In this document: one piece after another, positions 8,689 to 16,579 of the stretch | Position numbering within the stretch: position 1 is the stretch's first letter | Layout: every line of letters starts with the position of its first letter | From: Bradyrhizobium barranii subsp. apii | GTDB taxonomy: Bacteria > Pseudomonadota > Alphaproteobacteria > Rhizobiales > Xanthobacteraceae | NCBI RefSeq assembly: GCF_011516635.5 | Contig: NZ_CP096255.1 | Location: 3,036,501 to 3,100,500 of the forward strand | Direction: 5' to 3' | DNA: 64,000 bases | Program-made: the position numbers and the translations under genes | Notes under the pieces: generated by a model | Database searches by the model: none | Seen by the model: only the letters and a program-made list of their open reading frames with translations | What the model was told of the DNA's origin: nothing

Positions 8689-9801
8689 ATGGATGCGATC
8701 CTTGCCATCGATGCGAATGCAGGAAGCGTGAACTTCCAGCTCTTCTCCGTACGAGGCGAGGGGAGGCTGGAACGGCAAATCAAGGGACGGCTTGATGGGC
8801 TCGGCCGCCATCCGCGCCTCAGGGCGAGCAGAGCGAACGGCGATCCGTTGGCGCACCGCACCTATCAGAACGACGACGTCGATGACATCCCGGCGGCATG
8901 CGCGGTTGTCGATAGCTGGCTGCGGGACGAATTGGGAATCCAGCCGCTGGCCGTGGGACATCGCGTCGCTCAGGGAGGACCGGATGACGCCCGACCGGCC
9001 CTGATCGATGATGTCGTGATGGCGCGTCTGGAGCGGCTGATTGCACTCGCGCCGCTGCTTCAACCGTATAATCTTGCGCCAATCCGTATCATGCAGGCCA
9101 ATCATCCGGCGCTACCGCAAGTCGCCTGCTTCGATACTGCATTCCATCTTGGCAAGGTCGTGGAGAACGGCAGCTATCCTATTGCGCATCAACTCTGCGC
9201 AGGTGACGTAAGGCGTTACGGGGCTCACGGTCTTTGCTACGAGTCGATCGCACGAGCTCTGACGCTTGAGGCCCCCGAGATTGCCGCGCGCCGCGTGATC
9301 GTTGCGTGCCTCGACGACACGAGCTCGATGTGCGCGCTGAAGGAAGGCCGCAGCGTCGAAAGCACGAATGGATTCTATGCCTTTGGCGCATCGCCGTCGG
9401 ACCATTCCGCAGGTGAAATCGATCCCGGCGACGCATTTCTGTTCACCAATCCGGGTGACGACGGTGCGGCGGCTCGTTTTCTGCGAGCAGAACAGGCCGT
9501 CGAGCACCTCGCCTACTGCGCCGGCCTCAACGCCGGCCTGCTCGCGGCCGCGCTGGAGGGGCTTGACGCCTTTGTTTTCACCGGCGCGATCGGCCAAGGC
9601 TCGACCGCGATCCGCGCGCGCATCGCCGAAAGGTTGAGCTGGCTCGGTGCTATACTGGGTGCGAAGGCCAACGCCCATAACGCACGGCTGATCTCGCGCC
9701 GCGATAGTCGTATCCCTCTCTATGTGCTCCCGTCCGACGATGAATTGACCATCGCGCGGCACACGTTGGCGCTCTTGTTGAACGGGCCGTCGCCACGTTG
9801 A
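8689..9801 (+). CDS. acetate kinase-like protein with altered active site
   Basis: About 370 residues from the ATG at 8689, where homology to acetate/propionate kinases begins. The fold markers are recognisable: ANAGS at the N terminus, GHRVAQGG (residues 90-97), CFDTAFH, RYGAHG, and FTGAIG near residue 300. Several conserved catalytic positions differ. The GSSS-K loop is shortened to GSVNFQ. The His of RVVHGG is Gln95. The arginine expected in TRSGDIDP is replaced in DHSAGEIDP. The catalytic Glu of GIGEN is Gln303. It may have lost kinase activity or act on another substrate. A potassium-channel gene follows after 40 bp, and an FNR-like box lies upstream. Confidence 0.75.
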   Translation: MDAILAIDANAGSVNFQLFSVRGEGRLERQIKGRLDGLGRHPRLRASRANGDPLAHRTYQNDDVDDIPAACAVVDSWLRDELGIQPLAVGHRVAQGGPDDARPALIDDVVMARLERLIALAPLLQPYNLAPIRIMQANHPALPQVACFDTAFHLGKVVENGSYPIAHQLCAGDVRRYGAHGLCYESIARALTLEAPEIAARRVIVACLDDTSSMCALKEGRSVESTNGFYAFGASPSDHSAGEIDPGDAFLFTNPGDDGAAARFLRAEQAVEHLAYCAGLNAGLLAAALEGLDAFVFTGAIGQGSTAIRARIAERLSWLGAILGAKANAHNARLISRRDSRIPLYVLPSDDELTIARHTLALLLNGPSPR

Positions 9802-9841
9802 GGCAGCTTCCCGGAAAGCTGAAAAGGATTGGCGGCGCGCG

Positions 9842-10285
9842 ATGCTTCTTCAATTCCTCGTCGGTACGCTGGTCAGCGTGATCAATATCGGAATCCATGC
9901 GCTGGTGACCATCGTCGCCGTCGGGATCGCCCGCGGCGCGGGCTTGCGGCAAACCAGGAGACCAAGAGTGCACCTGATGGGTGTCATGGTCGCGACAGCC
10001 GTGGTGTTGCAGGTCGCACATACGCTGGAGGTGCTGGTGTGGGCTCTGATGTATGAAGTCGTTCAGGCCGCAGCACCGGGCAGTGATGTGCTCTATTTCG
10101 CCTTCGTCAACTATACCACGCTCGGCTACGGCGATATCACGCCGGTGCGCGAATGGCGCCTCATCGGCCCGTTGACGGCTATGAACGGTGTCCTGCTGTT
10201 CGGCTGGTCGGCCGCCATCCTGTTCGAGGTCTTGCGCAAGACTCTCGAGCACCTCGGCGTAACCCAGGCGCCTGGCCTTAAATGA
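9842..10285 (+). CDS. two-helix potassium channel (ion_trans_2)
   Basis: 147-residue small membrane protein with the K+ selectivity filter in VNYTTLGYGDIT (residues about 90-102), preceded by a pore helix and flanked by hydrophobic segments (residues 1-25, 45-70 and 115-140). No RCK or cyclic-nucleotide domain is attached. It lies 40 bp after the acetate-kinase-like gene and is probably cotranscribed with it. The likely role is K+ flux or membrane-potential control under the low-oxygen regulon; gating is unknown. Confidence 0.85.
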   Translation: MLLQFLVGTLVSVINIGIHALVTIVAVGIARGAGLRQTRRPRVHLMGVMVATAVVLQVAHTLEVLVWALMYEVVQAAAPGSDVLYFAFVNYTTLGYGDITPVREWRLIGPLTAMNGVLLFGWSAAILFEVLRKTLEHLGVTQAPGLK

Positions 10286-10321
10286 TCCTGATACCGATGG
10301 CGGCTTCGGTCAGAGCCGGGC

Positions 10322-10411
10322 TCACCCCAGGAAAAGGATCATGGCCGTGAACGCCACCGGCAGCGTCCCGAACAAAACGACTACGATCCGAAATGCGGTC
10401 TCGTTCCACAT
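10322..10411 (-). CDS. putative 29-residue single-helix membrane peptide
   Basis: Short open frame starting MWNETAFR, then a hydrophobic stretch of about 20 residues (IVVVLFGTLPVAFTAMILF) and a Gly before the stop. It lies on the same strand as the FixK-like gene, about 70 bp after its stop, in an otherwise empty interval. The composition is that of a transmembrane microprotein. The Shine-Dalgarno is poor, so expression is uncertain and no family is recognised. Confidence 0.35.
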   Translation of the reverse strand: MWNETAFRIVVVLFGTLPVAFTAMILFLG

Positions 10412-10480
10412 CGGAAGAGGCTAGCATCGGACGGTACCGGTGTGATGTGCAGTTTGTGCCATTCGCGGGTGTCGGCCCGC

Positions 10481-11164
10481 TCAAGGCTGCAGGTCGAGGC
10501 TTGCAAGCTGGTGCCGATCCAGCAGCACGATCTGACGCTGGGTGTTGCCGACGAAGCCGAGGGCGCCGAGCTCATGGAGCCGTGACAGCGCGCGGGATAC
10601 CGTCTCCAGCGTCAGGCCGAGGTAATCGGCGATATCGCGCCGCGACATCGGCAGCGCCATGACGCCGGACGCCGTCAACCGCCCGTCCATCTCGAGCAGG
10701 AACGCCGCGACCCGCTCCAGCGAGGTCTTGCGTCCCAGCAGCAGCATGTGGTCCTCCGCATGCTGGAGGTTGTTCGTGGTCATGCTGAGGAGGTTTCTGG
10801 CGACCATCGCATCGCTTTCGGCCACCATTTCGAGGCTTTGCCGTCTGACCAGGCGCACCGTTGTGTCGACGATCGCTTCCGTGGTGAAGCGGTGCTCGTT
10901 GCCGTTCTCCAGGCCAAAAATGTCGCCGGCGAGGTGAAAGGCGCCAATCTGCCTGCGGCCGTCCGACAGCAGCTTGTAGCTTCGCACCGCACCGGACGTC
11001 ACCTGATAGACATATTCGGCGGGCTCTCTCTCCCCGTAGATTTCGCTGCCCTTTTTATAGGTAAATTGGCTTAAACTGACGAGCGCATTTGAATCGCTGG
11101 TCATGCCGAGGTCACGAAGGGAGTTGGGACGCGGCGTCGAATCCGCTGTAATGCGAACGAACAT
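10481..11164 (-). CDS. Crp/Fnr-family regulator, FixK-like
   Basis: 227 residues: a cyclic-nucleotide-like beta-roll sensor (about 30-130), dimer helix, and C-terminal winged helix with SRRDIADYLGLTLETVSRAL. The recognition helix carries E-x-x-S-R, the combination that reads TTGAT half-sites. The N terminus has none of the four cysteines that hold the Fnr iron-sulfur cluster, so oxygen sensing should come through another protein, as with FixK. GAGGAG sits well placed before the ATG. It is divergent from a FixJ-like regulator gene and surrounded by operons with matching boxes, so it is the obvious local activator, although paralogues elsewhere could also act. Confidence 0.9.
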   Translation of the reverse strand: MFVRITADSTPRPNSLRDLGMTSDSNALVSLSQFTYKKGSEIYGEREPAEYVYQVTSGAVRSYKLLSDGRRQIGAFHLAGDIFGLENGNEHRFTTEAIVDTTVRLVRRQSLEMVAESDAMVARNLLSMTTNNLQHAEDHMLLLGRKTSLERVAAFLLEMDGRLTASGVMALPMSRRDIADYLGLTLETVSRALSRLHELGALGFVGNTQRQIVLLDRHQLASLDLQP

Positions 11165-11288
11165 AGGCCAACTCCTCAGCTCATCGCCGAATTGGTCTGT
11201 CAGACGAAAAGTCTCGCCGCTGGGAATGCGCCGCGCCGTCCCACTCCCGTCGAAGTTGATTTACGACTAAGGCGGCATTCTCATCCAT

Positions 11289-11317
11289 TGTCCCAAGGTT
11301 CATTGTACCAAGGGACA
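11289..11317. promoter_or_regulatory. inverted repeat in fixK-like/fixJ-like intergenic region
   Basis: TGTCCC-N17-GGGACA lies between the divergent FixK-like and FixJ-like genes. The spacing suits a dimeric regulator, but I cannot assign one. The rest of this 221-bp gap shows only a degenerate FNR half-site at about 11256. Confidence 0.3.
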
Positions 11318-11385
11318 GCGTGGACGCCTGTTGGGAGGTTGTTGCGCGGATTGAGAAGCTGTCGGAATTCAGCAAGAGGTGATGC

Positions 11386-12009
11386 GTGCCCGGCCTTGTT
11401 CACGTGGTGGACGACGACGATTCCTTCCGGACGGCGATCGCGCGCCGGTTGAAGCTCGCTGGCTACGATGTTGCGACCTACGCATCGGCGCAGGATTTAC
11501 TGGATGCGGCGCCTGATGACGCGCAGCCGGGATGCATCCTGCTCGACGTGTGGATACCGGGGCTGAGCGGCCCCGACTTGCAGACCCGCTTGGTCGCGTC
11601 GGGCTCGACGCTGCCAATCATATTCCTGACCGGACACGCCGACACGCCAACCACGGTGCAGGCCATCAAGGCCGGCGCGGAGGATTTCCTGACCAAGCCG
11701 GTATCCTCCGAGCAGTTGATCGCTGCGATTGAGCGCGCGCTGGTGCGCCAGCACACCGCGCAGGCGCATCGCGGAAGGCTCGAGACCTTCCGCATTCACC
11801 TCGCCGCATTGACGCATCGCGAGCGTCAGGTGTTCGATCTCATCGTCCGCGGCAGGATCAACAAGCAGATCGCGCATGAGCTTGGAACCACCGAGCGCAC
11901 CGTGAAGGCGCACCGTCACCAGGTGATGGAGAAGATGCAGGTTCGTTCGCTGGCGGAGCTCGTTTCGATCGCGGAACGGCTTGGAATGCTCGATACGAGC
12001 GACGATTAG
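11386..12009 (+). CDS. FixJ-family response regulator (receiver plus LuxR HTH)
   Basis: 207 residues starting at GTG, with AGAGGTGA upstream. The receiver domain (1-120) has the acidic pocket VVDDDDS, phospho-acceptor Asp in CILLDVWIPG and the conserved Lys in FLTKPVSS. The C-terminal LuxR helix-turn-helix (LTHREREQ-like start, then INKQIAHELGTTERTVKAHR, residues about 140-190) is intact. It should be a phosphorylation-dependent activator of the FixJ/TodT/NarL type. No cognate kinase is adjacent. The divergent FixK-like gene is its natural candidate target by analogy with FixJ-FixK cascades. Confidence 0.9.
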   Translation: MPGLVHVVDDDDSFRTAIARRLKLAGYDVATYASAQDLLDAAPDDAQPGCILLDVWIPGLSGPDLQTRLVASGSTLPIIFLTGHADTPTTVQAIKAGAEDFLTKPVSSEQLIAAIERALVRQHTAQAHRGRLETFRIHLAALTHRERQVFDLIVRGRINKQIAHELGTTERTVKAHRHQVMEKMQVRSLAELVSIAERLGMLDTSDD

Positions 12010-12159
12010 CTGATTTGTCGTCACGGCACAGTTCCCGCGGTGTGACTTCCCCAAGAGACAATATGAAATTCGTTGGTGTGGTGCTGCCATGTAGGGCGGC
12101 GAATGCGGCGGTTTGCCCGACACGCAATTAGACCAGGCGAATATGGCGCCGGCGCCGCC

Positions 12160-12561
12160 GTGATCAGTCATTCGTCTCGAAGGGGCACTTCCTTGCCAGA
12201 GCGTGACTCTGTTTTTGTCGTCGATGACGATCCCTCCATCCGGACCAGCGTGAACAGGCTGCTCCGCGAGCATGGCTTTGCCGCGACGCTCTTCGACTCT
12301 GCTGGAGCCTTGCTCCATCACGGCAGCTTCGACAAGGCGATTTGCATCGTTCTCGATATCGACCTGAACGGAAGGTCCGGCATCGACCTGCGCCGGCAAC
12401 TGGCCGAGGAGGGTGTCACAGCACCGGTGATCTACATCACCGGAAATGACAGCTCGGCGAACCGCGCGGCGGCGGTCGCGTCCGGATGCATTGCCTATCT
12501 GGTCAAGCCATTCACGGCGCAGTCCCTGATCGAGTCGGTGGCGCGTGCGTCGGCTGCGTAA
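12160..12561 (+). CDS. stand-alone receiver protein (FixJ-type)
   Basis: A single receiver domain: FVVDDDPSIRTSV acidic pocket, phospho-acceptor Asp in CIVLDIDLNGRSG, switch region VIYITGND and conserved Lys in YLVKPFTAQS. The frame ends shortly after the domain, so there is no output module. I take GTG at 12160 (133 residues). A TTG at 12193, with AGGGGC before it, would give 122 residues and fits the domain start even better. It follows the FixJ-like gene and may compete for phosphoryl groups or act as a phosphate sink. Confidence 0.75.
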   Translation: MISHSSRRGTSLPERDSVFVVDDDPSIRTSVNRLLREHGFAATLFDSAGALLHHGSFDKAICIVLDIDLNGRSGIDLRRQLAEEGVTAPVIYITGNDSSANRAAAVASGCIAYLVKPFTAQSLIESVARASAA

Positions 12562-12575
12562 CGCAGCATGGCCAC

Positions 12576-13160
12576 TCATTCGTCGACATATTGCTCCAGC
12601 GTCCTGGCCGGTGCGCCCTTGTGGACGGACGCGAACTGCGCCAGCGGCACCGAGGTCGTCAATGCCAGAAGGTTTGAATCGACGACCTCAAGGGCAAGTG
12701 TCTTCCCTGACTCCATTTCCTTGATGATCGCGGGAGGCGCGATGTCGGCCGCAATGCAGGCGTTGGTCAGGCACCAGCTGTAGGGGATGCGGAGGGGTCT
12801 GCCCTGGTCGACGGTCAGCTTCGGCGGCTGTTGCAGGTACATGCCGACGGGCACGAAGAGCTGCAGCCGTGCCGAGGGAGTGCCTTCGCGCTCGATCAGG
12901 TCCACGCGCACGGCCGTCTGGCCGGTTGGAAACTTGCCGGTGATTGAGGTCCGGCACAGCGTCGGCGCACCGCCTGCCTTGAAGCAGAGCTTCTGCCAGT
13001 CTCCGTAGACGATGTCCTTTGCCTCGCGCTCGCCGCGCGTCGCGACCTCGGCGGGTTTATCGGACTGCGCGGATTTAGGCGCGGCGATGCCGGCACATGT
13101 CGAGCTTCCGGCGACCGCGACGACCAACAGGCCAGAGAAACAATTGCGGGGACTTGGCAT
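12576..13160 (-). CDS. invasion-associated locus B (IalB) family protein
   Basis: 194 residues with an N-terminal export signal (about residues 1-27). The IalB domain has YGDWQKLCFK near residue 52, a cysteine pair around GGAPTLCRT, and WCLTNACIA further on. IalB proteins are periplasmic and envelope-associated in alphaproteobacteria, and their biochemical role is unclear. It is the last gene of the AspT-like/hydrolase/IalB operon (22 bp after the hydrolase) that starts at the FixK box at 15826. Confidence 0.85.
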   Translation of the reverse strand: MPSPRNCFSGLLVVAVAGSSTCAGIAAPKSAQSDKPAEVATRGEREAKDIVYGDWQKLCFKAGGAPTLCRTSITGKFPTGQTAVRVDLIEREGTPSARLQLFVPVGMYLQQPPKLTVDQGRPLRIPYSWCLTNACIAADIAPPAIIKEMESGKTLALEVVDSNLLALTTSVPLAQFASVHKGAPARTLEQYVDE

Positions 13161-13182
13161 GATGTGCCTCCGAACTTGAACT

Positions 13183-14070
13183 CTATTTCTGCGGGTCGAG
13201 GAACTTCGCCACCAGCGGCGACCACAGCGGGATCGCGTCCGGAGAGCCGATGAAGAAATGGCCCTCGTTGCCGAAGGGCGGCATCAGATGATACTCGGCC
13301 CTGCCGCCGGCCGCGGTGAAGGCCTCATGCATGCGCTTCGACAGGGCCGGCCCGAAGAACGTATCGTTTTCGATATAGAACCACAGCATCGGCACCCGCG
13401 AGGTCCGGCCAAAATCCGCGGTCGCTTCGACCAGTCTGTCCGGCGCGCAGTTGTTGTTGGGCTTGCCGTCGACGCGTCCGCCGCGACCTGCCGCAAAGGT
13501 GATGATCGCCTTGACCTGCGGCGGGTTCACGCTCGAGAGCGCAATGGAAGCCCAGCCGCCGGCGGACTGTCCGATGACGACGACGTCCTTTGGCAGAACG
13601 CGTTTCTCGGCGATCATGTAGTCGATGATCCAGAGATCGGCCAGCGCCAACGCTCGTCCGGCGTCACGGAAGTTCGGGTTGGTGCATTTGCCGACCTTGG
13701 CGAAGAACGGCCCGTAGAGACCGCGCTCGGGAATGTCGATGGCGGCTGCGCCATATCCGGTGCCGACCGGCGCCACGACGAAATAGCCGCGTTTGGCGAA
13801 CCACTTCGCTGCATCGCGGAATTCCACCAGCGGAAAGAAGCCGCGATCGACCGGCTTGAGTGACACGCCGTGGTTCATGATCGCGAGCGGGAAGGGGCCG
13901 TCGCCGACGGGCCGCACCACATAGGCGAACATCGGAAGCGGCAGCGGCAGCGCCCAGATCTCCTCCTGGATGCGGACATTGTCCTCGGCGCGCACCGGCA
14001 GGACGAAGGCGGCGAGGGTAAGTAGAGCCATCACGAACGGTCGGATGATTGCGGCCAATTGCCTGCGCAT
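13183..14070 (-). CDS. exported alpha/beta hydrolase (dienelactone hydrolase/PET-hydrolase-like)
   Basis: 295 residues with a signal peptide (hydrophobic residues 8-27, cleavage near VRAED). The alpha/beta-hydrolase core has MNHGVS (oxyanion), the nucleophile elbow GQSAGGWAS with catalytic Ser near 170, an Asp in YIENDTFFG and the catalytic His in NEGHFF. It resembles secreted carboxylesterases of the dienelactone-hydrolase group; the substrate is unknown. It follows the AspT-like carrier by 11 bp and precedes the IalB gene by 22 bp, so the three are one transcript. Confidence 0.85.
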   Translation of the reverse strand: MRRQLAAIIRPFVMALLTLAAFVLPVRAEDNVRIQEEIWALPLPLPMFAYVVRPVGDGPFPLAIMNHGVSLKPVDRGFFPLVEFRDAAKWFAKRGYFVVAPVGTGYGAAAIDIPERGLYGPFFAKVGKCTNPNFRDAGRALALADLWIIDYMIAEKRVLPKDVVVIGQSAGGWASIALSSVNPPQVKAIITFAAGRGGRVDGKPNNNCAPDRLVEATADFGRTSRVPMLWFYIENDTFFGPALSKRMHEAFTAAGGRAEYHLMPPFGNEGHFFIGSPDAIPLWSPLVAKFLDPQK

Positions 14071-14081
14071 CGTCGCCTCCG

Positions 14082-15770
14082 TCAGCCGGTGTAGGTGAGG
14101 GCCACGATAATCGGGCCGAGTACGGTCAGGACGACATTGCCGACGGCGTAGGGCACGGCGACGCCGAGCACCGGCGTCTGGCTCTCGGCGACGTCGCAGG
14201 CTCCGGTCACCGCAGCATCGACGGTCATGGCGCCCGCCAGCGCACCGCAGGTGATGACCGGATTCATGTGCACCACATAGCGCGCAAACAGCGTCGCGAC
14301 GATCAGCGGCACCAGCGTGACGACCAGGCCCATTCCGACCAGCAACACCCCGTGGGCCTGGATCGCAGTCCAGGCCGCGGCTCCGTTGCCGAGACCGATG
14401 GCGGCGATGAAGCCGCCGAGCCCGAGATCGCTCAGCGTCTGCTGCGCGGCGGGCGGCAAAGCGCCGATAGTCGGCCGGCGCGACCGTAGCCAGCCGCAGA
14501 CGAGGCCCGTGATCAGCGCGCCGCCGCCGCCGCCCAGGGTCAGCGGAATACCGCCGACCTTGAAGCTGATGAGGCCTGCGAGCAGGCCCGCCGCGATACC
14601 GGTTGCGAGAAAAGCGATGTCGGCGCGGTCGCCGGAGCGCAAGATCTGTCCGACTTTCGTGGCGGCGCGCTCGATGTTGCGGGTGCTGCCGACGAGCGTC
14701 ATGACGTCGCCCACATAGACGCGGGTATCCGGGCCCAGGGGGACCTCGCGGCTCATCCGGGTCAGCGTGCGGAGATAGACGCCGCGTGCGTCGTTGCCGA
14801 CGCGTTCGGCGATCTCCTTGATCGACCGGCCATGGAGATCGCGGCTGTCGACGAGGACGTTGATCACGTTGCCCGGAATAGCCTTCAGAATCTCGTCGGC
14901 ATCGATCTCCTTGCCGATGACCGGCTTTGCAGCGACGAGGGACGCCGTTCGCCCGGCAATGACGATGTCGTCGCCCGATTCGAGAATGGTGTCGAGGCGC
15001 GGCTCAACGTCGGCTCCATCCCGCACTATTCGCTCGACGACAGTGCGGCTGCCGATTTCCTCTTCGGTATATTTGACCGTGCGTCCCGCGGCGGTCGAGA
15101 CCCGATAGGCGCGCGCTTGGAATTTCCGATAATGGAGATTTTCGTTCTGTGGCGGATTGCCGCCGGAAAGCTCCGCCTCCAGCTTCGCCGCCTCCTCCTT
15201 CAAATCGACCCCCATCAGCTTCGGCGCGACAAACGGCACGTACAGGAGTGTGAGGATGTAGCCGAGGACGTAAGTGACGGCGTAGCCGGCGGCGATGTTC
15301 GCCTCCTGCTGCTTAAAGGCGTCGTTGGGCAGGCCGAGTTGCGCCAGCGCGCCAGAGGCGGTGCCGATGATGGAGGATTGTGTCAGCCCACCGGCGGCAA
15401 GTCCCGAGGCCGTGCCCGGATCGAGCTTGAACGTGAAGGCGAATATCAGGACGAGGATCAGACCCGTGCCGCCGAGCACGAGCGCCATGACGACCTGCGC
15501 CAGAGTGCGGATGCTGAGGGACGCGAAGAACTCTGGGCCGGACCGGTAGCCGATCGTGAACACGAACAGACTGAACAGAATCACGCGCAGCAGCGAGGGG
15601 AACGTAAAGGTCCCGAGCTGGCCGATGAGCACGGCGACGACCAGGATACAGGCCGTCGTTCCGATCGAGAAGCCGCGAATCTTGACGCGACCAAGCACCG
15701 TACCAATCGCAATGGCGAGCAGCAGGAAGATCTCCGGAGCCGTGGAGATGATCCACCTAACGGTGCCCAT
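14082..15770 (-). CDS. AspT/YidE/YbjL-type aspartate:alanine antiporter-like carrier
   Basis: About 562 residues from the ATG at 15770, which has GGAGGG at good spacing; an in-frame upstream start lacks this. The layout is five or so N-terminal helices, a soluble central part with two TrkA-C-like (RCK_C) domains (about 195-370), then a second helix set including LGLGGFIAAIGLGNGA and the family-typical GACDVAESQTPVLGVAVPYA end. AAEx/AspT carriers exchange amino or organic acids electrogenically. A second family member is encoded at 21222. The FixK box at 15826 sits about 60 bp upstream. Confidence 0.88.
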   Translation of the reverse strand: MGTVRWIISTAPEIFLLLAIAIGTVLGRVKIRGFSIGTTACILVVAVLIGQLGTFTFPSLLRVILFSLFVFTIGYRSGPEFFASLSIRTLAQVVMALVLGGTGLILVLIFAFTFKLDPGTASGLAAGGLTQSSIIGTASGALAQLGLPNDAFKQQEANIAAGYAVTYVLGYILTLLYVPFVAPKLMGVDLKEEAAKLEAELSGGNPPQNENLHYRKFQARAYRVSTAAGRTVKYTEEEIGSRTVVERIVRDGADVEPRLDTILESGDDIVIAGRTASLVAAKPVIGKEIDADEILKAIPGNVINVLVDSRDLHGRSIKEIAERVGNDARGVYLRTLTRMSREVPLGPDTRVYVGDVMTLVGSTRNIERAATKVGQILRSGDRADIAFLATGIAAGLLAGLISFKVGGIPLTLGGGGGALITGLVCGWLRSRRPTIGALPPAAQQTLSDLGLGGFIAAIGLGNGAAAWTAIQAHGVLLVGMGLVVTLVPLIVATLFARYVVHMNPVITCGALAGAMTVDAAVTGACDVAESQTPVLGVAVPYAVGNVVLTVLGPIIVALTYTG

Positions 15771-15825
15771 GGCGCATGCCCTCCAGCAATTTCCGCCGAA
15801 TCTGGTTCGTGGAACCAGGCGACGC

Positions 15826-15839
15826 TTGATCCAGATCAA
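15826..15839. promoter_or_regulatory. FixK/FNR box between divergent operons
   Basis: TTGATCCAGATCAA, a perfect palindromic site in the 134-bp gap between the AspT-like carrier (start 15770, minus) and the DUF1275 gene (start 15905, plus). Its centre lies 62 bp and 72 bp from the two starts, so it can serve both directions. Confidence 0.78.
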
Positions 15840-15904
15840 TCCTCCCCAAGGCAAGCTGTCGCCTATGGACCCATGCAGGAGTTAGGAGAGCCGATGTTTC
15901 GGAC

Positions 15905-16579
15905 ATGAGCACGATGGATATCGCCGCTGCTTCGTCGATACGCCGCGACGAGACGGTGCAAATTGCGTTGTTGCTCGCCTTCGCCGGCGGCTATCTCGAT
16001 GCCTACACCTGGATCATCCACGGCGTGATGGCCAACGCGCAGACGGCCAATCTGGTTCTGCTTTGGGTCTATGGTTCGATCGGCAACTGGCCGGAAGCGC
16101 TGCATTTTGTCCCGCCGATCCTCGCATTCGCGGTCGGTATCGTGGTCGCAGCGTGGCTTCGCCGGGCGACCGGAGACCGTGCCAGCGCCATCAGCACGTT
16201 GATCGAAATACTGCTGCTGATTGCCATCGGCATCTTGCACAATCGCCTGCCGGACCTCGCCGGCACGCTGGGCATCTCGTTCGTCGCCGCCATGCAGACC
16301 GCGGTCTTCACCAAGGTCGAAGGTGTGGCCTACAGCTCGGTGATGATTACCGGCAACATGCGGCACGCGATTGAGAGCGTGTTCGCCGCAGTCTCAGGAG
16401 GCGGTTCGTTTCGGCGCCCCGGCATTTTTGCCGCACTATGCGGCACTTTCGGCTTTGGAGCCGCCGTCGGCGCCTTCGCGACCAAGCAGATTCCAAATCT
16501 GGCGCTTGGTGTCCCCGTGATCGCTCTCCTGATCGTGCTGCTGGGCTGCGAAGCCAACCGCGCCGAGGCCCGCACATGA
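15905..16579 (+). CDS. DUF1275 (YoaK-like) membrane protein
   Basis: 224 residues with about six hydrophobic segments. The opening LLLAFAGGYLDAYTWI and the later NAQTANLVLL and AYSSVMITGNMRH are the conserved signatures of the DUF1275/YoaK family, which has no established substrate. It overlaps the SulP gene by 4 bp (ATGA), so both are coupled. The perfect FixK box upstream places it in the low-oxygen set. Confidence 0.88.
   Translation: MSTMDIAAASSIRRDETVQIALLLAFAGGYLDAYTWIIHGVMANAQTANLVLLWVYGSIGNWPEALHFVPPILAFAVGIVVAAWLRRATGDRASAISTLIEILLLIAIGILHNRLPDLAGTLGISFVAAMQTAVFTKVEGVAYSSVMITGNMRHAIESVFAAVSGGGSFRRPGIFAALCGTFGFGAAVGAFATKQIPNLALGVPVIALLIVLLGCEANRAEART

Noticed and set aside
11254..11270. 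Possible FNR box in the fixK-like upstream region (TTGATTTACGACTAA)
   Set aside because: Only the left half-site fits; the right half differs at several positions.
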